53,975 nt of DNA from positions 1 to 53,975 of the forward strand of contig QTVU01000020.1 in the NCBI GenBank assembly GCA_003460745.1. Reading direction: 5' to 3'. Of this stretch, positions 7,793-18,900 are shown in pieces. This stretch comes from Firmicutes bacterium AM55-24TS (GTDB lineage: Bacteria > Bacillota > Clostridia > UBA1381). The translations under genes were made by a program, and so were the position numbers. The notes below the pieces were generated by a model. The model had not been told where the DNA came from. It searched no databases and saw only the letters and a list, made by a program, of their open reading frames with translations. How positions within the stretch are numbered: position 1 is the stretch's first letter; each line of letters begins with the position of its first letter.

Positions 7793-9763
7793 GTGTATTT
7801 TGAAAAAAACAGCAACCGGCTTACCGCGCGTAAGCAAAATGAAAGGATATTGATTGAGGCATGGGGGAATAATGCCCTTCGCGTCAGAGTGACACATAAT
7901 GCTGATTTCACGGAGGATGATAAGGCGCTGTCGCCTGTTTTATCGTCAGCGCAAATAACTATTGACGACAGCAAAGCAAGTATCCGAAACGGCAAAATCA
8001 GCTGTGTCATTGCAAAAAGCGGATGGTTGGAATTTTACAGTGACAAAAAGCCCATATTGAAAGAATACTACAGGGGTTTTGGCAATGCCAATGAGCATAG
8101 TCCGAGCATGAAATTCCACGCGCGCGAATTTAAGGCGGTGAGCGGAAACGACTACAGTATTACAGCGAGATTTGAGTCGCAGGATGGAGAAAAGATATTC
8201 GGCATGGGTCAGTATCAGCAGCCCGAGCTTGATTTAAAGGGCTGCGTGCTGGAATTGGCGCAGCGGAATTCACAAATCAGCGTGCCGTTTTATCTTTCAA
8301 ACAAAGGCTACGGATTTTTATGGAATAATGCCGGAATAGGCGAGGTAATGTTCGGAAAAAATTACACTCAATGGCGCAGCAAGCTGTCAGAAGAACTTGA
8401 TTACTGGATAACCGCTGACGATACCCCAAAAGCTATTATGGAAAACTACACGGAGGTTGTCGGACGCGCGCCGGAATTTCCCGAAAACGCGCTCGGCTTA
8501 TGGCAGTGCAAGCTGCGCTATCGGACGCAGGACGAGGTTCTGGAGGTTGCGCGCGAGTATAAAAGGCGCGGTATTCCGCTTGATGTTATAGTTATAGACT
8601 TCTTCCACTGGATACGACAGGGCGACTGGAGCTTTGACCCTGAATACTGGCCAAATCCTCAGGCAATGATGGACGAGCTTAGGGAAATGGGCATAAGATG
8701 CATGGTTTCAATATGGCCTACGGTGGACAGAAAGAGCGTGAATTTCAATGAGATGTTTGATAGAGGACTATTCATAAGAACGGAGCGCGGTTCGATACAA
8801 TGCTTTGATTTTCAGGGTGACACTGTGATTTATGATGCTCTTAATCCCGAGGCGCGGGAATTTATATGGAACAAGGCGGAAGAAAATTATTATAAATACG
8901 GAATAGATATGTTCTGGCTCGACGAGGCAGAGCCGGAATATTCAGCGTATGATTATGAGCATTACCGTCATTATACAGATCCGTCTTTAAAGGTCGGCAA
9001 CAGCTATCCAAAGGCTCATGCAAAGGCATTTTATGACGGAATGAAGACTCAGGGGCAGACGGATATAGTAAATCTGCTTCGCTGCGCATGGGTAGGCAGT
9101 CAGAAATATGCCGCACTCGTATGGTCGGGCGATATTAAATCAAACTTTACGGCTCTTAGAGACCAGCTAAGCGCGGGACTGAACATAGGAATTGCGGGAA
9201 TACCATGGTGGGTATCAGATACTGGCGGATTTTTCGGAAACGTCCTTGACGAGCATTTTAACGAGCTGCTTATACGCTGGTTTCAGTTTTCAACATTCTG
9301 TCCTGTACTGCGTATGCACGGCGACAGAGGTCCGCATGATATTCCACGCTTATCCGATCTCGATTACGGCGGCGGTTTTTCTGAAACCGGCAGACCTAAT
9401 GAGCTGTGGAGCTACGGCGAGGATGTTTATGAAATACTGAAAAAGTACCTTGATATACGTCTTGGTATGAAAGATTACATTAAGTCGGTTATGGATGAAG
9501 CAAGCGAAAACGGCTCGCCCGTAATACGCGCAATGTTCTATGAATTCCCGGAGGACGGAATGTGCTGGGATATAGATGACCAGTATATGTTCGGCTCAAA
9601 ATATCTTGTTGCGCCGGTAATGTATCAGGGCATGACAGAACGGAAAGTATATCTGCCGCACGGTAATTGGAAAGATATTCACACGGGGAAGGTATATGAC
9701 GGATTGCAGACAATGAATATGCCTGCGCCGCTTGAGATTATACCCGTTTTTGAAAAAATATAA
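7793..9763 (+). CDS. GH31 family alpha-glycosidase (alpha-xylosidase/alpha-glucosidase type)
   Basis: A 656-residue enzyme hydrolysing alpha-linked xylose or glucose from non-reducing ends. It has no signal peptide, so it acts in the cytoplasm. A beta-sandwich N-domain leads into the GH31 barrel (LWQCKLRYRTQDEV... IDFFHW). The catalytic nucleophile is the Asp in FWLDEAEPE (about residue 377); the acid/base is the Asp in WSGDIKS (about 447), and RMHGDRGPH follows. The GTG at 7793 is preferred because AGAGGG sits 6 nt upstream; the ATG at 7778 has no ribosome binding site. The gene is 39 nt upstream of the beta-helix protein with no terminator between, so they form an operon. Alpha-xylosidase is more likely than glucosidase by context, but the sequence does not decide it. 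Confidence 0.88.
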   Translation: MYFEKNSNRLTARKQNERILIEAWGNNALRVRVTHNADFTEDDKALSPVLSSAQITIDDSKASIRNGKISCVIAKSGWLEFYSDKKPILKEYYRGFGNANEHSPSMKFHAREFKAVSGNDYSITARFESQDGEKIFGMGQYQQPELDLKGCVLELAQRNSQISVPFYLSNKGYGFLWNNAGIGEVMFGKNYTQWRSKLSEELDYWITADDTPKAIMENYTEVVGRAPEFPENALGLWQCKLRYRTQDEVLEVAREYKRRGIPLDVIVIDFFHWIRQGDWSFDPEYWPNPQAMMDELREMGIRCMVSIWPTVDRKSVNFNEMFDRGLFIRTERGSIQCFDFQGDTVIYDALNPEAREFIWNKAEENYYKYGIDMFWLDEAEPEYSAYDYEHYRHYTDPSLKVGNSYPKAHAKAFYDGMKTQGQTDIVNLLRCAWVGSQKYAALVWSGDIKSNFTALRDQLSAGLNIGIAGIPWWVSDTGGFFGNVLDEHFNELLIRWFQFSTFCPVLRMHGDRGPHDIPRLSDLDYGGGFSETGRPNELWSYGEDVYEILKKYLDIRLGMKDYIKSVMDEASENGSPVIRAMFYEFPEDGMCWDIDDQYMFGSKYLVAPVMYQGMTERKVYLPHGNWKDIHTGKVYDGLQTMNMPAPLEIIPVFEKI

Positions 9764-9802
9764 GTATTAAAAGTCTTTGTATGCGTAAAAGGAGGGTGTA
9801 TC

Positions 9803-12800
9803 ATGTCAAAGAAATTAATTACAACAATTTTGACAGGAGTTGTTTTTATGTCAAATATGCATATTGCTACTTTGCCGGTAAAAGCAGCAAACAATTCGGA
9901 TTTATCGGTGCCTTTGGAGAATATTGTATATGTGTCTCCGAATGGAAATGCAGAAAACGCCGATGGAACCATCGATGATCCGTTTTCTACAGTTGAGGCT
10001 GCCAGAGATTATCTGAGGACAAAAGATATTGGCAAAGATAGCAGGGGAATTATTTATTTGCGTGAAGGTACTTATCATGTTACGAACAGCATTTCTTTGA
10101 CAAGTGAGGATTCTTATGTTACATATGCGGCATATAAAGGAGAATCGGTTGAGATTACAGGTTCTGCGACACTTGAGAACGGCAAATTCAAAAAATTAAG
10201 CGAGGTTTCAGGAGAAAAGTATTCCTCACAGACAAGACTGCCGTCCGGAGTGGCTGATAAGGTATATGTATATGACCTTGGCGCAGCGGGGATACCAGTA
10301 GGAGATGTTTATAAAAACGGATTTAACTGGACAAAACAGCCGCCACAGCCTGAGCTTATTGTAAACGGCGAACTTCAGATTCTGGCGCGATATCCGAATA
10401 ATGGTACTATAACAAAGTCGCATCTTGAAATTCCAAACAAAGGCGGCGTTCCCAGAGACTACTTCTTCGATAAAACCGACTACTCAAAAACATATGAAGA
10501 AATGCTGGCAATGAATGGTCCGGTATTTTGTATAAAAAATCTTCCTGACTCAGCTCATATCTGGGCAGGAGCGTATGATTACGATAATGTCTACAGTGCT
10601 GTTAACGGGGATATGCCAGCGGTTAATCCACTCAACGATAACACGAAATATGAAACAGACGGATGGTTAAGCGGTTACTTTGCTAACGAATATGGCAATG
10701 ACAATGTTCAGATGTATTCGGTAAGACTGCATACGGACGGCAAATATTATATTTACTGCAAATACCCTTCGTTGTATGGAGTAAGCGCAAATAGTCTGAA
10801 AGTAAGTGCAATCAACCTGCTCTGCGAACTTGATAGCGCAGGAGAATACTATATTGACCGCTATAACGACAATAACGTTTTGTATTACTATCCGCAAAAT
10901 GGAGTAATTGATAATCAGTCTATTACACTCAACGCATTTGACAAACCGCTTGTGACAATGGAGAATGCCGAGGAAATTCAAATAAGCGGTATCCGCTTTA
11001 CGGGAACCACTAACAGCGGAATAACAATGACTGACTGCGAGTTATGTACAATCAGTGGCTGTGAGCTGTACAATATAAGTATGGACGCAATCAAAATAGG
11101 TGATAACAACGGAATGATTACAGCAGATTCCGGTTATGATACCTTCGGCGGCGGACATAACAATACTGTTGCAAATTGCGTTATTCATGATATGGGTCAT
11201 GGCGGCATATATATGGCAGGCGGGGACAGAAAGTCTCTTGAACGCGGCAATAACATGGTGAAAAACTGTGAATTTTATAATGTTTCACGTCTTGAAACCT
11301 ATACTCCGGCAATATATCTGGAAGGTGTAGGAAACACAGCGCAGGATAACTATATACATGATGCGCCGCACATGGTTATTCAGATTATGGGAAACGATAT
11401 GTTAGTTACAAGGAACAAAATAATAAACACATGTTATAATGCCAATGACATGGCTCCTATATACATTGGGCGCGATTGGACATGGTTGGGAAATGAAATT
11501 TCCTATAATTACATAGAAAATGTACGCTATTCCACATCTACGGATTTTGATTTCGGTATCTATATGGACGATAACGCATCAGGTGTTATCATTCACCACA
11601 ACATATTCAATAAAATCGGAGGTAATGCTATTTATTCAAACAAAGGTTACGGACATTATGTAGTTGATAACATTGTTGTAGACGGAACGGGTCCGTACTA
11701 TCGTTACTTGACGAATGGGTATCACAGCTGGGCGCGTCCGGTGCCGAACGAGAAGTCGCTTAAATACAGATTTTATGATATACTGAGAACTTATGATGAG
11801 GCTGTTGCGGCGGGCGACGAAAGTAAGGAAGCCACGAAAGGCTACTGGAACACGCAGGAAAATATCAATAAGTGGATTGAGCATTATAATACTTTGTATA
11901 ATGAACTTGACGAGTACAGCAAAAAATCTGCTTATGCTTTTGATTTGGGTGCAAAATGTTTCCCTACAGAAGGAGATAACAGCAGCGCTACATGGACAGA
12001 TCAGAACTCCATTGCTGCGCAGGCAAATATGACGACAGTCAGAAACATTACGGTAAATACTAAAGATTTGTGGAATCTCGGCGGTTTTTATAATAATGTC
12101 AATCCATCAGACGCTGAAACATATGACGTTAAGCGTCACAAAGCTGCTTCCATATCAGCACTGGGACTTGATTTAAGCACGGGAAAAATCAGTTCTAATA
12201 GCTCTTTGGCGAAAGATGCAAATTATGGTCCTAAGTGGATTGCCGAATGGAATAAAAACTATTCAATTTCCGAAGCCGGCGTGTCATGGCCGATTAATAA
12301 GCAGCATTTGTGGAGAAAAATAACCGAAGCGGAGGCCCTGCTTGAAAGCAACTCCGAACTTAAGTCTTTGCTTGAAAAGGCGCATGCGGCAGCATCTGAC
12401 GGACTGGCTTCTCAGGCTGAGGTTGACGCGGCATATAATACTCTTATATTAAATTCCGGTAATCAAGATGTACTGATGACGGATACAATCTATGTTTCTC
12501 CAAACGGAGATGACAGCAACACGGGCACAAAGGATAGTCCGCTGAAAACGCTCGCTGCGGCACAAAGAGTCGCACGAATAAATTCCGATGGTTCTAAAGA
12601 CGTTACGGTTGTGCTGCGCGGAGGCGAATATAACATATCAGATACTCTGTGCTTTACATCTGAGGACGGAGGTAAAAACGGACGTAAGGTTACATGGAAG
12701 GGATATGAAAGCGAAATCCCCGTCATAAGCGGCGTAACTGAACTTACCGGCTGGAGCATTTATGATGCAGATAAGAACATATACTGCGCTTCTGTTCCGG

Positions 12801-15799
12801 AGGGCTTTAATACCCGTCAATTATATATTAACGGCGAAAAGGCGCTGCGTTCAAGGAATATATCATACTCAGGCAACACATATAATCATCTTAAACGCAC
12901 ATGTGAGCTTGGTTTGAATTCCAGAAATAATCGCGAAATATATTTTTATCGTGACGATATTGCGGACTGGAACAATTTTGAAAATGTCGAGTTCCATCTG
13001 ATTACCGCATGGACGGATAATGTTCTGAGATTTGCGAAATATGATAAGGAAAATAATTTTAAACCGACAACCGTTAATAACGGCGGCAGTGAAGGCGTTG
13101 TCGACGCGGCGGCGGTAAAGCTGCGCGAGCCTGAAAGTACGCGCTTGTTTAACCGCGCGCACCCTGATATTACAGGAACTACACTCGGATATAAATCAAG
13201 ATCATACTATTATTTAGAAAACGCTTATGAGTTTATTGACGAAGATAATGAGTGGTATCTTGACACAATTGAGAACAAGATATATTGCAAGGCTCCTGCG
13301 GGTTCGGATATGAATGATGTCAGGGTTACAGCGCCTGCGCTTGAAACTCTTATAAATATAGACGGAAGTAACCAAAACAGAGTATGCAACCTGAATTTTG
13401 AAAATATTGTTTTTGAAGGTTCTACTTGGACTCGACCCAGCGAGGAGGGACTTGTAGGAGGTCAGGCATCGCAATATATGCTGACTTCTTCTTTAGCCAA
13501 TAAAGTAACAGCATATCACACTCCGAGCGCATTTTACGCACAATATGCGGACAGTCTCAATATAACAGGCTGTACATTCAGAAAAATAGGTTCGACTGCG
13601 ATTGACCTGTATTTAGGAGTTACAAACAGCAATATTTTCGGTAATGAGGTATATGACACTGCTGGAAACGGTATTTCGGTAGCTAAATTCTTCCAGGATG
13701 AAGACACCGAATATCATGAAGCATATAACCCGACGGATAAATCGGAAATATGTGAAAATATTAATGTAATAAACAATACCGTTCACGATATCGGTACTGA
13801 ATATGAAGGTGCGGTTGCGATTGCAGCAGGATATCCGAAAAATATAGTAGTTGCTCACAATGAGGTTTACAATGCGCCGTATTCAGGTATTTCGGTAGGA
13901 TTTGGCTGGACAAGTAAAGATAATGCGATGGACAGCAATATAATTTTTGCGAACAGAGTTCATAACGTAGGACTTGTTTCGTGTGATTTTGGCGCAATCT
14001 ATACTTTATCAAAACAGCCGCAGTCTCTCTGTGCGAGAAATTATATTTATGATTTAAGCCAGAAGCCTTGGTATGACTATGGCTACACGGCAATATATTT
14101 TGACGAGCAGACGGAAGGCTATACTATAAAAGAAAATCTGACCTATAATGTGGGAAATAATCTATGGGGTAACGGAATTAACTTTAACGGTTGCAAGGCT
14201 AAAAACACGGCTACAGATAATTATCTCAACACCAACCCTAACTCAAATGAAATAGTGTCCGCTATCTCAGCTGAGGCAGGAATTGCAGCAGGGAAGAGCT
14301 GTGCAGAACTTGAGGCTGAGGCAGAACAATATATTTACGATATTTTACATCCGGAATATAATACATACATCCGGATAACACCGACTAAAGTATCGGCAAC
14401 GGCAGCAGACAGCGGAAGCTCGGCGGAATACGCAATTGACGGGAAAGCTGATACAGTTTATACCCTTTCCGGACAGACTGCGAATTCTATGGCAAACCAA
14501 TACCTGCTTATTGAATTTGACGGAGAAACTCCAATTGACAGAATTGTAATCGACCGTCAGTACCATGCCGGAGGCATAACACAGTACGACCATTGGCCGG
14601 ACTGGTGCCTTGCAGTGGGATGTGAGCTTCAGGGTTCGTTTGACGGTGAAAACTGGGAGACGATAGGAGTTATGAATTCGTATCCGGAAGGTACTGGTGA
14701 TACAACCCAGGATATTTATGAACTTGATAATCCGCAGGCGTATAAATATGTAAGATATATACGAACGAAGTATAAATCCGGTTCAGATTATGGCGTATGG
14801 TTATGGTCACCGAGCAAGGGCGGAGACGGCGGAAATCGTTTGAACGTGCAGGATATCAGCTTTTACAGTAAAACTACGCCACTTCCTGTAACCGGTTCAT
14901 ATGATGCAAATACAACTACATATACATGGACATTTGCTAATGAGCCTGAAGGCACTGACACTGCACAGTCAAGAAACTATGAGACTAAGGATAAGATTGC
15001 AGATCTTCGTCTTGTACTCAGAAGCGGCGACTATGTAAGTAACGCCGCAGGAATTCACTTTAATGATAAAAGCGTTGGCGACAGCGGATCTATACAGAAC
15101 AGTCGTTATATCCTTGTAAAGCCCACATATGACGGAACACTTTCTGCTACTATCGAGTTCCCGACCGCCAAAAGCAACGTAAAATGCAGACTATACGCAT
15201 ATGATTATGGCACCGGGGCTGATTTTGACAGCATTGATGAAACGCTGGCAGCGAAGGGGGGTACAATGGCAACTACGCCTGATATTACTAATGCTAATGC
15301 TGCAACGCGGACATTAAATCTTCAGGGTGGTCATACATATGCGATTTACACTTATCAGAGGGCGTCGAATATTTCTGCGCTTTCATATAAGGTAACAGAG
15401 GAAATTGTACCTGAACCGGATACGACACCGACACCTGAGCCAGACGTGACACCAACGCCTGAACCGGATGTTAAACAGTGGGTTGAGGCTGAAATCACCT
15501 CTGTAAGCGCAGATGGCATCAGTGTGAACGCCAAGAGCAACACCAATGGCGAATACAAAATGATTACGGCTGTTTACGATGAAAATGGCACATTGCTTTC
15601 TGTAAAAATACGTCAGGTGGAGTTTGAAAAAGATGTTCCAAGGGAAATAAACGTTGATATAGAAGTCAGTGGAAATGTGGCAGTATTTTTCTGGAAGGAC
15701 GAGATGACACCTGTTTCGGAGAAGATAGTATATGATGATTTTGATAAAGACGGCCTTTTTCCCATAATGAATTATATGAAAAAAATATCAATGAATTAG
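9803..15799 (+). CDS. Secreted giant protein with two parallel beta-helix (GH141-like) units, F5/8C and F-x-W module
   Basis: A 1998-residue exported protein with GGAGGG upstream of its ATG. The order is: signal peptide (1 to about 32), first beta-helix unit from about 38 (IVYVSPNGNAENADG... PFSTVEAARDYL), second unit from about 893 (TIYVSPNGDDSNTGTKDSP), F5/8C domain (about 1521-1690) with WCLAVGCELQGSFDGENW, a W-T-F beta-sandwich (about 1706-1866), a linker of P-E-P-D-x-T-P-T repeats (about 1870-1893), and the F-x-W module (FFWKDEMTP). Both helix units start with the paired Y-V-S-P-N-G / P-F-x-T-(V/L)-x-A-A pattern and a beta-solenoid, as in GH141 (alpha-L-fucosidase/xylanase) and related beta-helix enzymes. 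The two units are diverged, so they may have different substrates. The family call is by recognition only. Confidence 0.75.
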   Translation: MSKKLITTILTGVVFMSNMHIATLPVKAANNSDLSVPLENIVYVSPNGNAENADGTIDDPFSTVEAARDYLRTKDIGKDSRGIIYLREGTYHVTNSISLTSEDSYVTYAAYKGESVEITGSATLENGKFKKLSEVSGEKYSSQTRLPSGVADKVYVYDLGAAGIPVGDVYKNGFNWTKQPPQPELIVNGELQILARYPNNGTITKSHLEIPNKGGVPRDYFFDKTDYSKTYEEMLAMNGPVFCIKNLPDSAHIWAGAYDYDNVYSAVNGDMPAVNPLNDNTKYETDGWLSGYFANEYGNDNVQMYSVRLHTDGKYYIYCKYPSLYGVSANSLKVSAINLLCELDSAGEYYIDRYNDNNVLYYYPQNGVIDNQSITLNAFDKPLVTMENAEEIQISGIRFTGTTNSGITMTDCELCTISGCELYNISMDAIKIGDNNGMITADSGYDTFGGGHNNTVANCVIHDMGHGGIYMAGGDRKSLERGNNMVKNCEFYNVSRLETYTPAIYLEGVGNTAQDNYIHDAPHMVIQIMGNDMLVTRNKIINTCYNANDMAPIYIGRDWTWLGNEISYNYIENVRYSTSTDFDFGIYMDDNASGVIIHHNIFNKIGGNAIYSNKGYGHYVVDNIVVDGTGPYYRYLTNGYHSWARPVPNEKSLKYRFYDILRTYDEAVAAGDESKEATKGYWNTQENINKWIEHYNTLYNELDEYSKKSAYAFDLGAKCFPTEGDNSSATWTDQNSIAAQANMTTVRNITVNTKDLWNLGGFYNNVNPSDAETYDVKRHKAASISALGLDLSTGKISSNSSLAKDANYGPKWIAEWNKNYSISEAGVSWPINKQHLWRKITEAEALLESNSELKSLLEKAHAAASDGLASQAEVDAAYNTLILNSGNQDVLMTDTIYVSPNGDDSNTGTKDSPLKTLAAAQRVARINSDGSKDVTVVLRGGEYNISDTLCFTSEDGGKNGRKVTWKGYESEIPVISGVTELTGWSIYDADKNIYCASVPEGFNTRQLYINGEKALRSRNISYSGNTYNHLKRTCELGLNSRNNREIYFYRDDIADWNNFENVEFHLITAWTDNVLRFAKYDKENNFKPTTVNNGGSEGVVDAAAVKLREPESTRLFNRAHPDITGTTLGYKSRSYYYLENAYEFIDEDNEWYLDTIENKIYCKAPAGSDMNDVRVTAPALETLINIDGSNQNRVCNLNFENIVFEGSTWTRPSEEGLVGGQASQYMLTSSLANKVTAYHTPSAFYAQYADSLNITGCTFRKIGSTAIDLYLGVTNSNIFGNEVYDTAGNGISVAKFFQDEDTEYHEAYNPTDKSEICENINVINNTVHDIGTEYEGAVAIAAGYPKNIVVAHNEVYNAPYSGISVGFGWTSKDNAMDSNIIFANRVHNVGLVSCDFGAIYTLSKQPQSLCARNYIYDLSQKPWYDYGYTAIYFDEQTEGYTIKENLTYNVGNNLWGNGINFNGCKAKNTATDNYLNTNPNSNEIVSAISAEAGIAAGKSCAELEAEAEQYIYDILHPEYNTYIRITPTKVSATAADSGSSAEYAIDGKADTVYTLSGQTANSMANQYLLIEFDGETPIDRIVIDRQYHAGGITQYDHWPDWCLAVGCELQGSFDGENWETIGVMNSYPEGTGDTTQDIYELDNPQAYKYVRYIRTKYKSGSDYGVWLWSPSKGGDGGNRLNVQDISFYSKTTPLPVTGSYDANTTTYTWTFANEPEGTDTAQSRNYETKDKIADLRLVLRSGDYVSNAAGIHFNDKSVGDSGSIQNSRYILVKPTYDGTLSATIEFPTAKSNVKCRLYAYDYGTGADFDSIDETLAAKGGTMATTPDITNANAATRTLNLQGGHTYAIYTYQRASNISALSYKVTEEIVPEPDTTPTPEPDVTPTPEPDVKQWVEAEITSVSADGISVNAKSNTNGEYKMITAVYDENGTLLSVKIRQVEFEKDVPREINVDIEVSGNVAVFFWKDEMTPVSEKIVYDDFDKDGLFPIMNYMKKISMN

Positions 15800-15813
15800 G
15801 CAGCCTTGCATTT

Positions 15814-15866
15814 AGACACGAACAGGACACTTTTGTTAAAAAGCAGTCTTGTTTGTGTCTGTTTTT
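15814..15866 (+). terminator. Terminator after the beta-helix gene, built from two inverted operator-like arms
   Basis: AGACACGAACAGGAC (15814-15828) pairs with GTCTTGTTTGTGTCT (15846-15860), 15 bp with two G-T pairs, around a 17-nt loop. GTTTTT follows. The 3' arm is also the core of the 20-bp element shared with the 28378 promoter, so the dyad may have a double role. Confidence 0.7.
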
Positions 15867-15888
15867 AAAATAGGGAATATGCTAAAAT
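15841..15888 (+). promoter_or_regulatory. Putative activator site and -10 box for the 15936 operon
   Basis: AAGCAGTCTTGTTTGTGTCT (15841-15860) matches 17/20 bases at 28281-28300. In both places the -10 hexamer (here TAAAAT, 15883-15888) begins exactly 22 nt after the element. The position expected for a -35 (around 15860-15865, TGTTTT) is poor. This layout is typical of promoters that need an AraC-type activator bound just upstream of or over the -35. Confidence 0.6.
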
Positions 15889-15935
15889 TAACATATAACT
15901 AAAATATGATATATTCATTGGAAGGAGTGGCTAAT

Positions 15936-18900
15936 ATGAGAGTAAAAAGGTTGTTTAGTATTATTTTATCTGTGTCTATGAGCATAGCGCTTATGCCTAT
16001 ATTGGATTTAAGCACGGCGCTTGCGAACGATACGATGATTTATGAATGGGATTTTCGAGATTATTCAGGGGATGAGGCTGTTTCATCGACAGGTGAAACA
16101 AGCGAGGCCTATGCGGTATCAGACCATGTTCTTGAAATTCATCTTGCAAACGGTGACAGCATAACGGAAAATGGTCTTTATTGGAGTACACCCGGAGGCA
16201 CAGTGTCAGATGACACTACAACGGTGAAGAACAATCGCTATATTGTATTTCGACCGAAATATGACGGAAACCTTGCCGTTACTTATAAAGGTTCTGATAA
16301 TAATTCAAGAAATCATCCGAGAATGTATCTTTCATGCGGTGATGCCTTATCATGCACTGTAAAGGGGACGAGCGATTCGCAAAAAGAACCTAACCAGATG
16401 TATGACAATAATTCGCTTGAATTTGCGACAGGTTCATATAATGTGAAATCCGGAAACACATACTACATCTGGGGATATCATTACAGCCGAACAGGTACAG
16501 CTTTTACCGTTTCGGATATCGTTTACAATGCCGACACATCAACAGGACAACCACAGGCAACCTCAAAGCCGGAGGATGATGCTCTAAAACTCATGGCATT
16601 GGATTTTAATGATGAAAATGACCGATTGAAAAGCATAAACGGCTCTGTTGCTATTGAGCAGGGACAGATGACATACAGTACAGGTAAAGACGGTACAGGA
16701 TGTGCGTATTTTGATGGTACCGGATCAGGCTGGCTTGATGTAAAGAACAGCAACGGACAAGGGTTATTTGCCGGCAAAGATAATATTACAATTTCATTTT
16801 CGTCAAAGACCGATGCGGCTCCGAGTTGGTGGATGTTTGCGGCTTCCAATTCGGCAGCGCCTGTATATCAAAAGGAAAAGTATCTCGGTATTTTAGATGA
16901 GAAAAACAAGCTGACCGTAGAGCGTTATAAAAATGAAGGGGCGCGTGCGGATTCCGTATCTTCGTCATATTCTTCCGGTGAATGGAAGGATGTTGTTATA
17001 TCTTTAAATAATAAAACAACGGAGTTATATGTGAACGGCAAATTTGTAGATTCAAAAGATTATGAGTATGCTATAAGTGATATTTGTGGCGAAAATCCGA
17101 TTACATATATAGGTAAAGCAACATGGGGCAGCGGTGAATATGCAAATGGTTATCTTGATAATTTTGTTGTATATGATTATGACATTATTCCCGATCTAGG
17201 TGATACTTCAGCGGTTACATCGGATTTAAACCTTCCTACATCGGGCAAGGGATATAGTATTGTATGGAAAAGTTCAAATACCGACGTAATATCAAACACA
17301 GGCAGCGTAAAAAGACCTGAAAAAGGCAAGAAAAAGGTTACGCTTACCGCAACAATTATGTTTGATACGCACACGCTTACAAGAAGCTATGACGTATATG
17401 TACTCGGAGAGGAATATTATGATTATCAGCTGGAGATAAGCCAGAAAAAAGGCGTAGATATTCAACAAAATATGTACGGTCTGTTCTTTGAGGATATAAA
17501 TTACGCAGCAGATGGCGGATTATATGCTGAAATGATAGAAAACTGTTCATTTGAAGCTCAAAAGAGCAATGGAAAGGGATCTGTAAGTTATGACGGACTT
17601 TATGGCTGGAGCGTATATCCGTCAAACGGAAGCGGAGCATCTATGCTCACAAAATCAACAGAAGGTTTGAACGAAAATAATAAGAATTATATTGAGTTTA
17701 CAGCTTCAGGCATACAAAAAGGATTTAAAAATCAGGCATATGACGGTATATACATGGAAGCGGGTAAGCCGTACAAAGTGTCTCTGTTTGCGAAAAAAGG
17801 GACTTACGCAGAGAGAATCAAGGCATCGGTTTACAGCGGCGGCACTCTGGCGGCTCAAACAACAGTTGCTGATAATCTGACCGACATATGGACAAAGTAC
17901 GAGGCAACGATAGTCCCTGATAAGACCGTAAGAAACGCAGAGTTTGTCATTGAACTGGACGGAGAGGGCAGCGCGGACTTTGATATGATTTCATGTATTC
18001 CCGCAGATGCTGTTGATGGAGTATTCAGAAAAGATTTGGCAGAGAAATTAAAAGCATTAAATCCGGGATTCCTCCGTTTTCCCGGCGGCTGCATAATTGA
18101 AGGCTATAATCTCGCAAACAGGTATAATTGGAAAGATACTGTAGGACCTGTAGAAGAAAGAAAACAGAACTGGAGCCGTTGGTCGTGTCATACGAACAGC
18201 GGACTTGACAACGGTTTTAAACATTATAATCAAACATACGGTATAGGTTTTTACGAATATTTTAAGTTATGCGAGTATTTGGACTGTGATGCTGTGCCTG
18301 TTGTAAATGTCGGTATGGCGTGTGAATATCAGAGTAAAGAGACGGTGCCGGTATTTGAAAGCGATGGAAAAACATATACATCAGAATTTTATCAGTACAT
18401 TCAGGACGCACTGGACCTTATAGAATTTGCTAACGGGGACTCATCGACTACATGGGGAAAAGTAAGATGCGATATGGGACATGAAGAACCGTTCAATCTT
18501 TCCATGATAGGAATAGGCAATGAGCAATGGTATATAAATGGTAATCAGTGGTATGACCGCTACGAAGCGTTTGAACAGGAAATACATAAGGTATATCCTG
18601 ATATTAAGCTCATTTCAACATCCGGACCGTCTGCAAGCGGAACATCGTTTGATGAGGCTTGGAAGTGGATAAGAGAAAACAGCTCTAAAAATGACAGTTT
18701 TACTTATGCTGTAGACGAGCATTATTATATGTCACCAGAATGGTTCTTGGCAAATGACACGCGTTATGATAAGTATGACAGAAACACAAAGGTATTTGCC
18801 GGTGAATACGCGGCACATACTACGCTTACAGGAGCTGCGGAAAAAAAGAATAATTTAGAGAGCGCAATCGCCGAAGCTGCGTTTATGACCGGACTTGAAA

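Noticed and set aside
16523..16849. Long minus-strand frames opposite the large enzymes, here and elsewhere
   Set aside because: No ribosome binding sites, no recognisable domains, and they mirror strongly conserved genes on the other strand.
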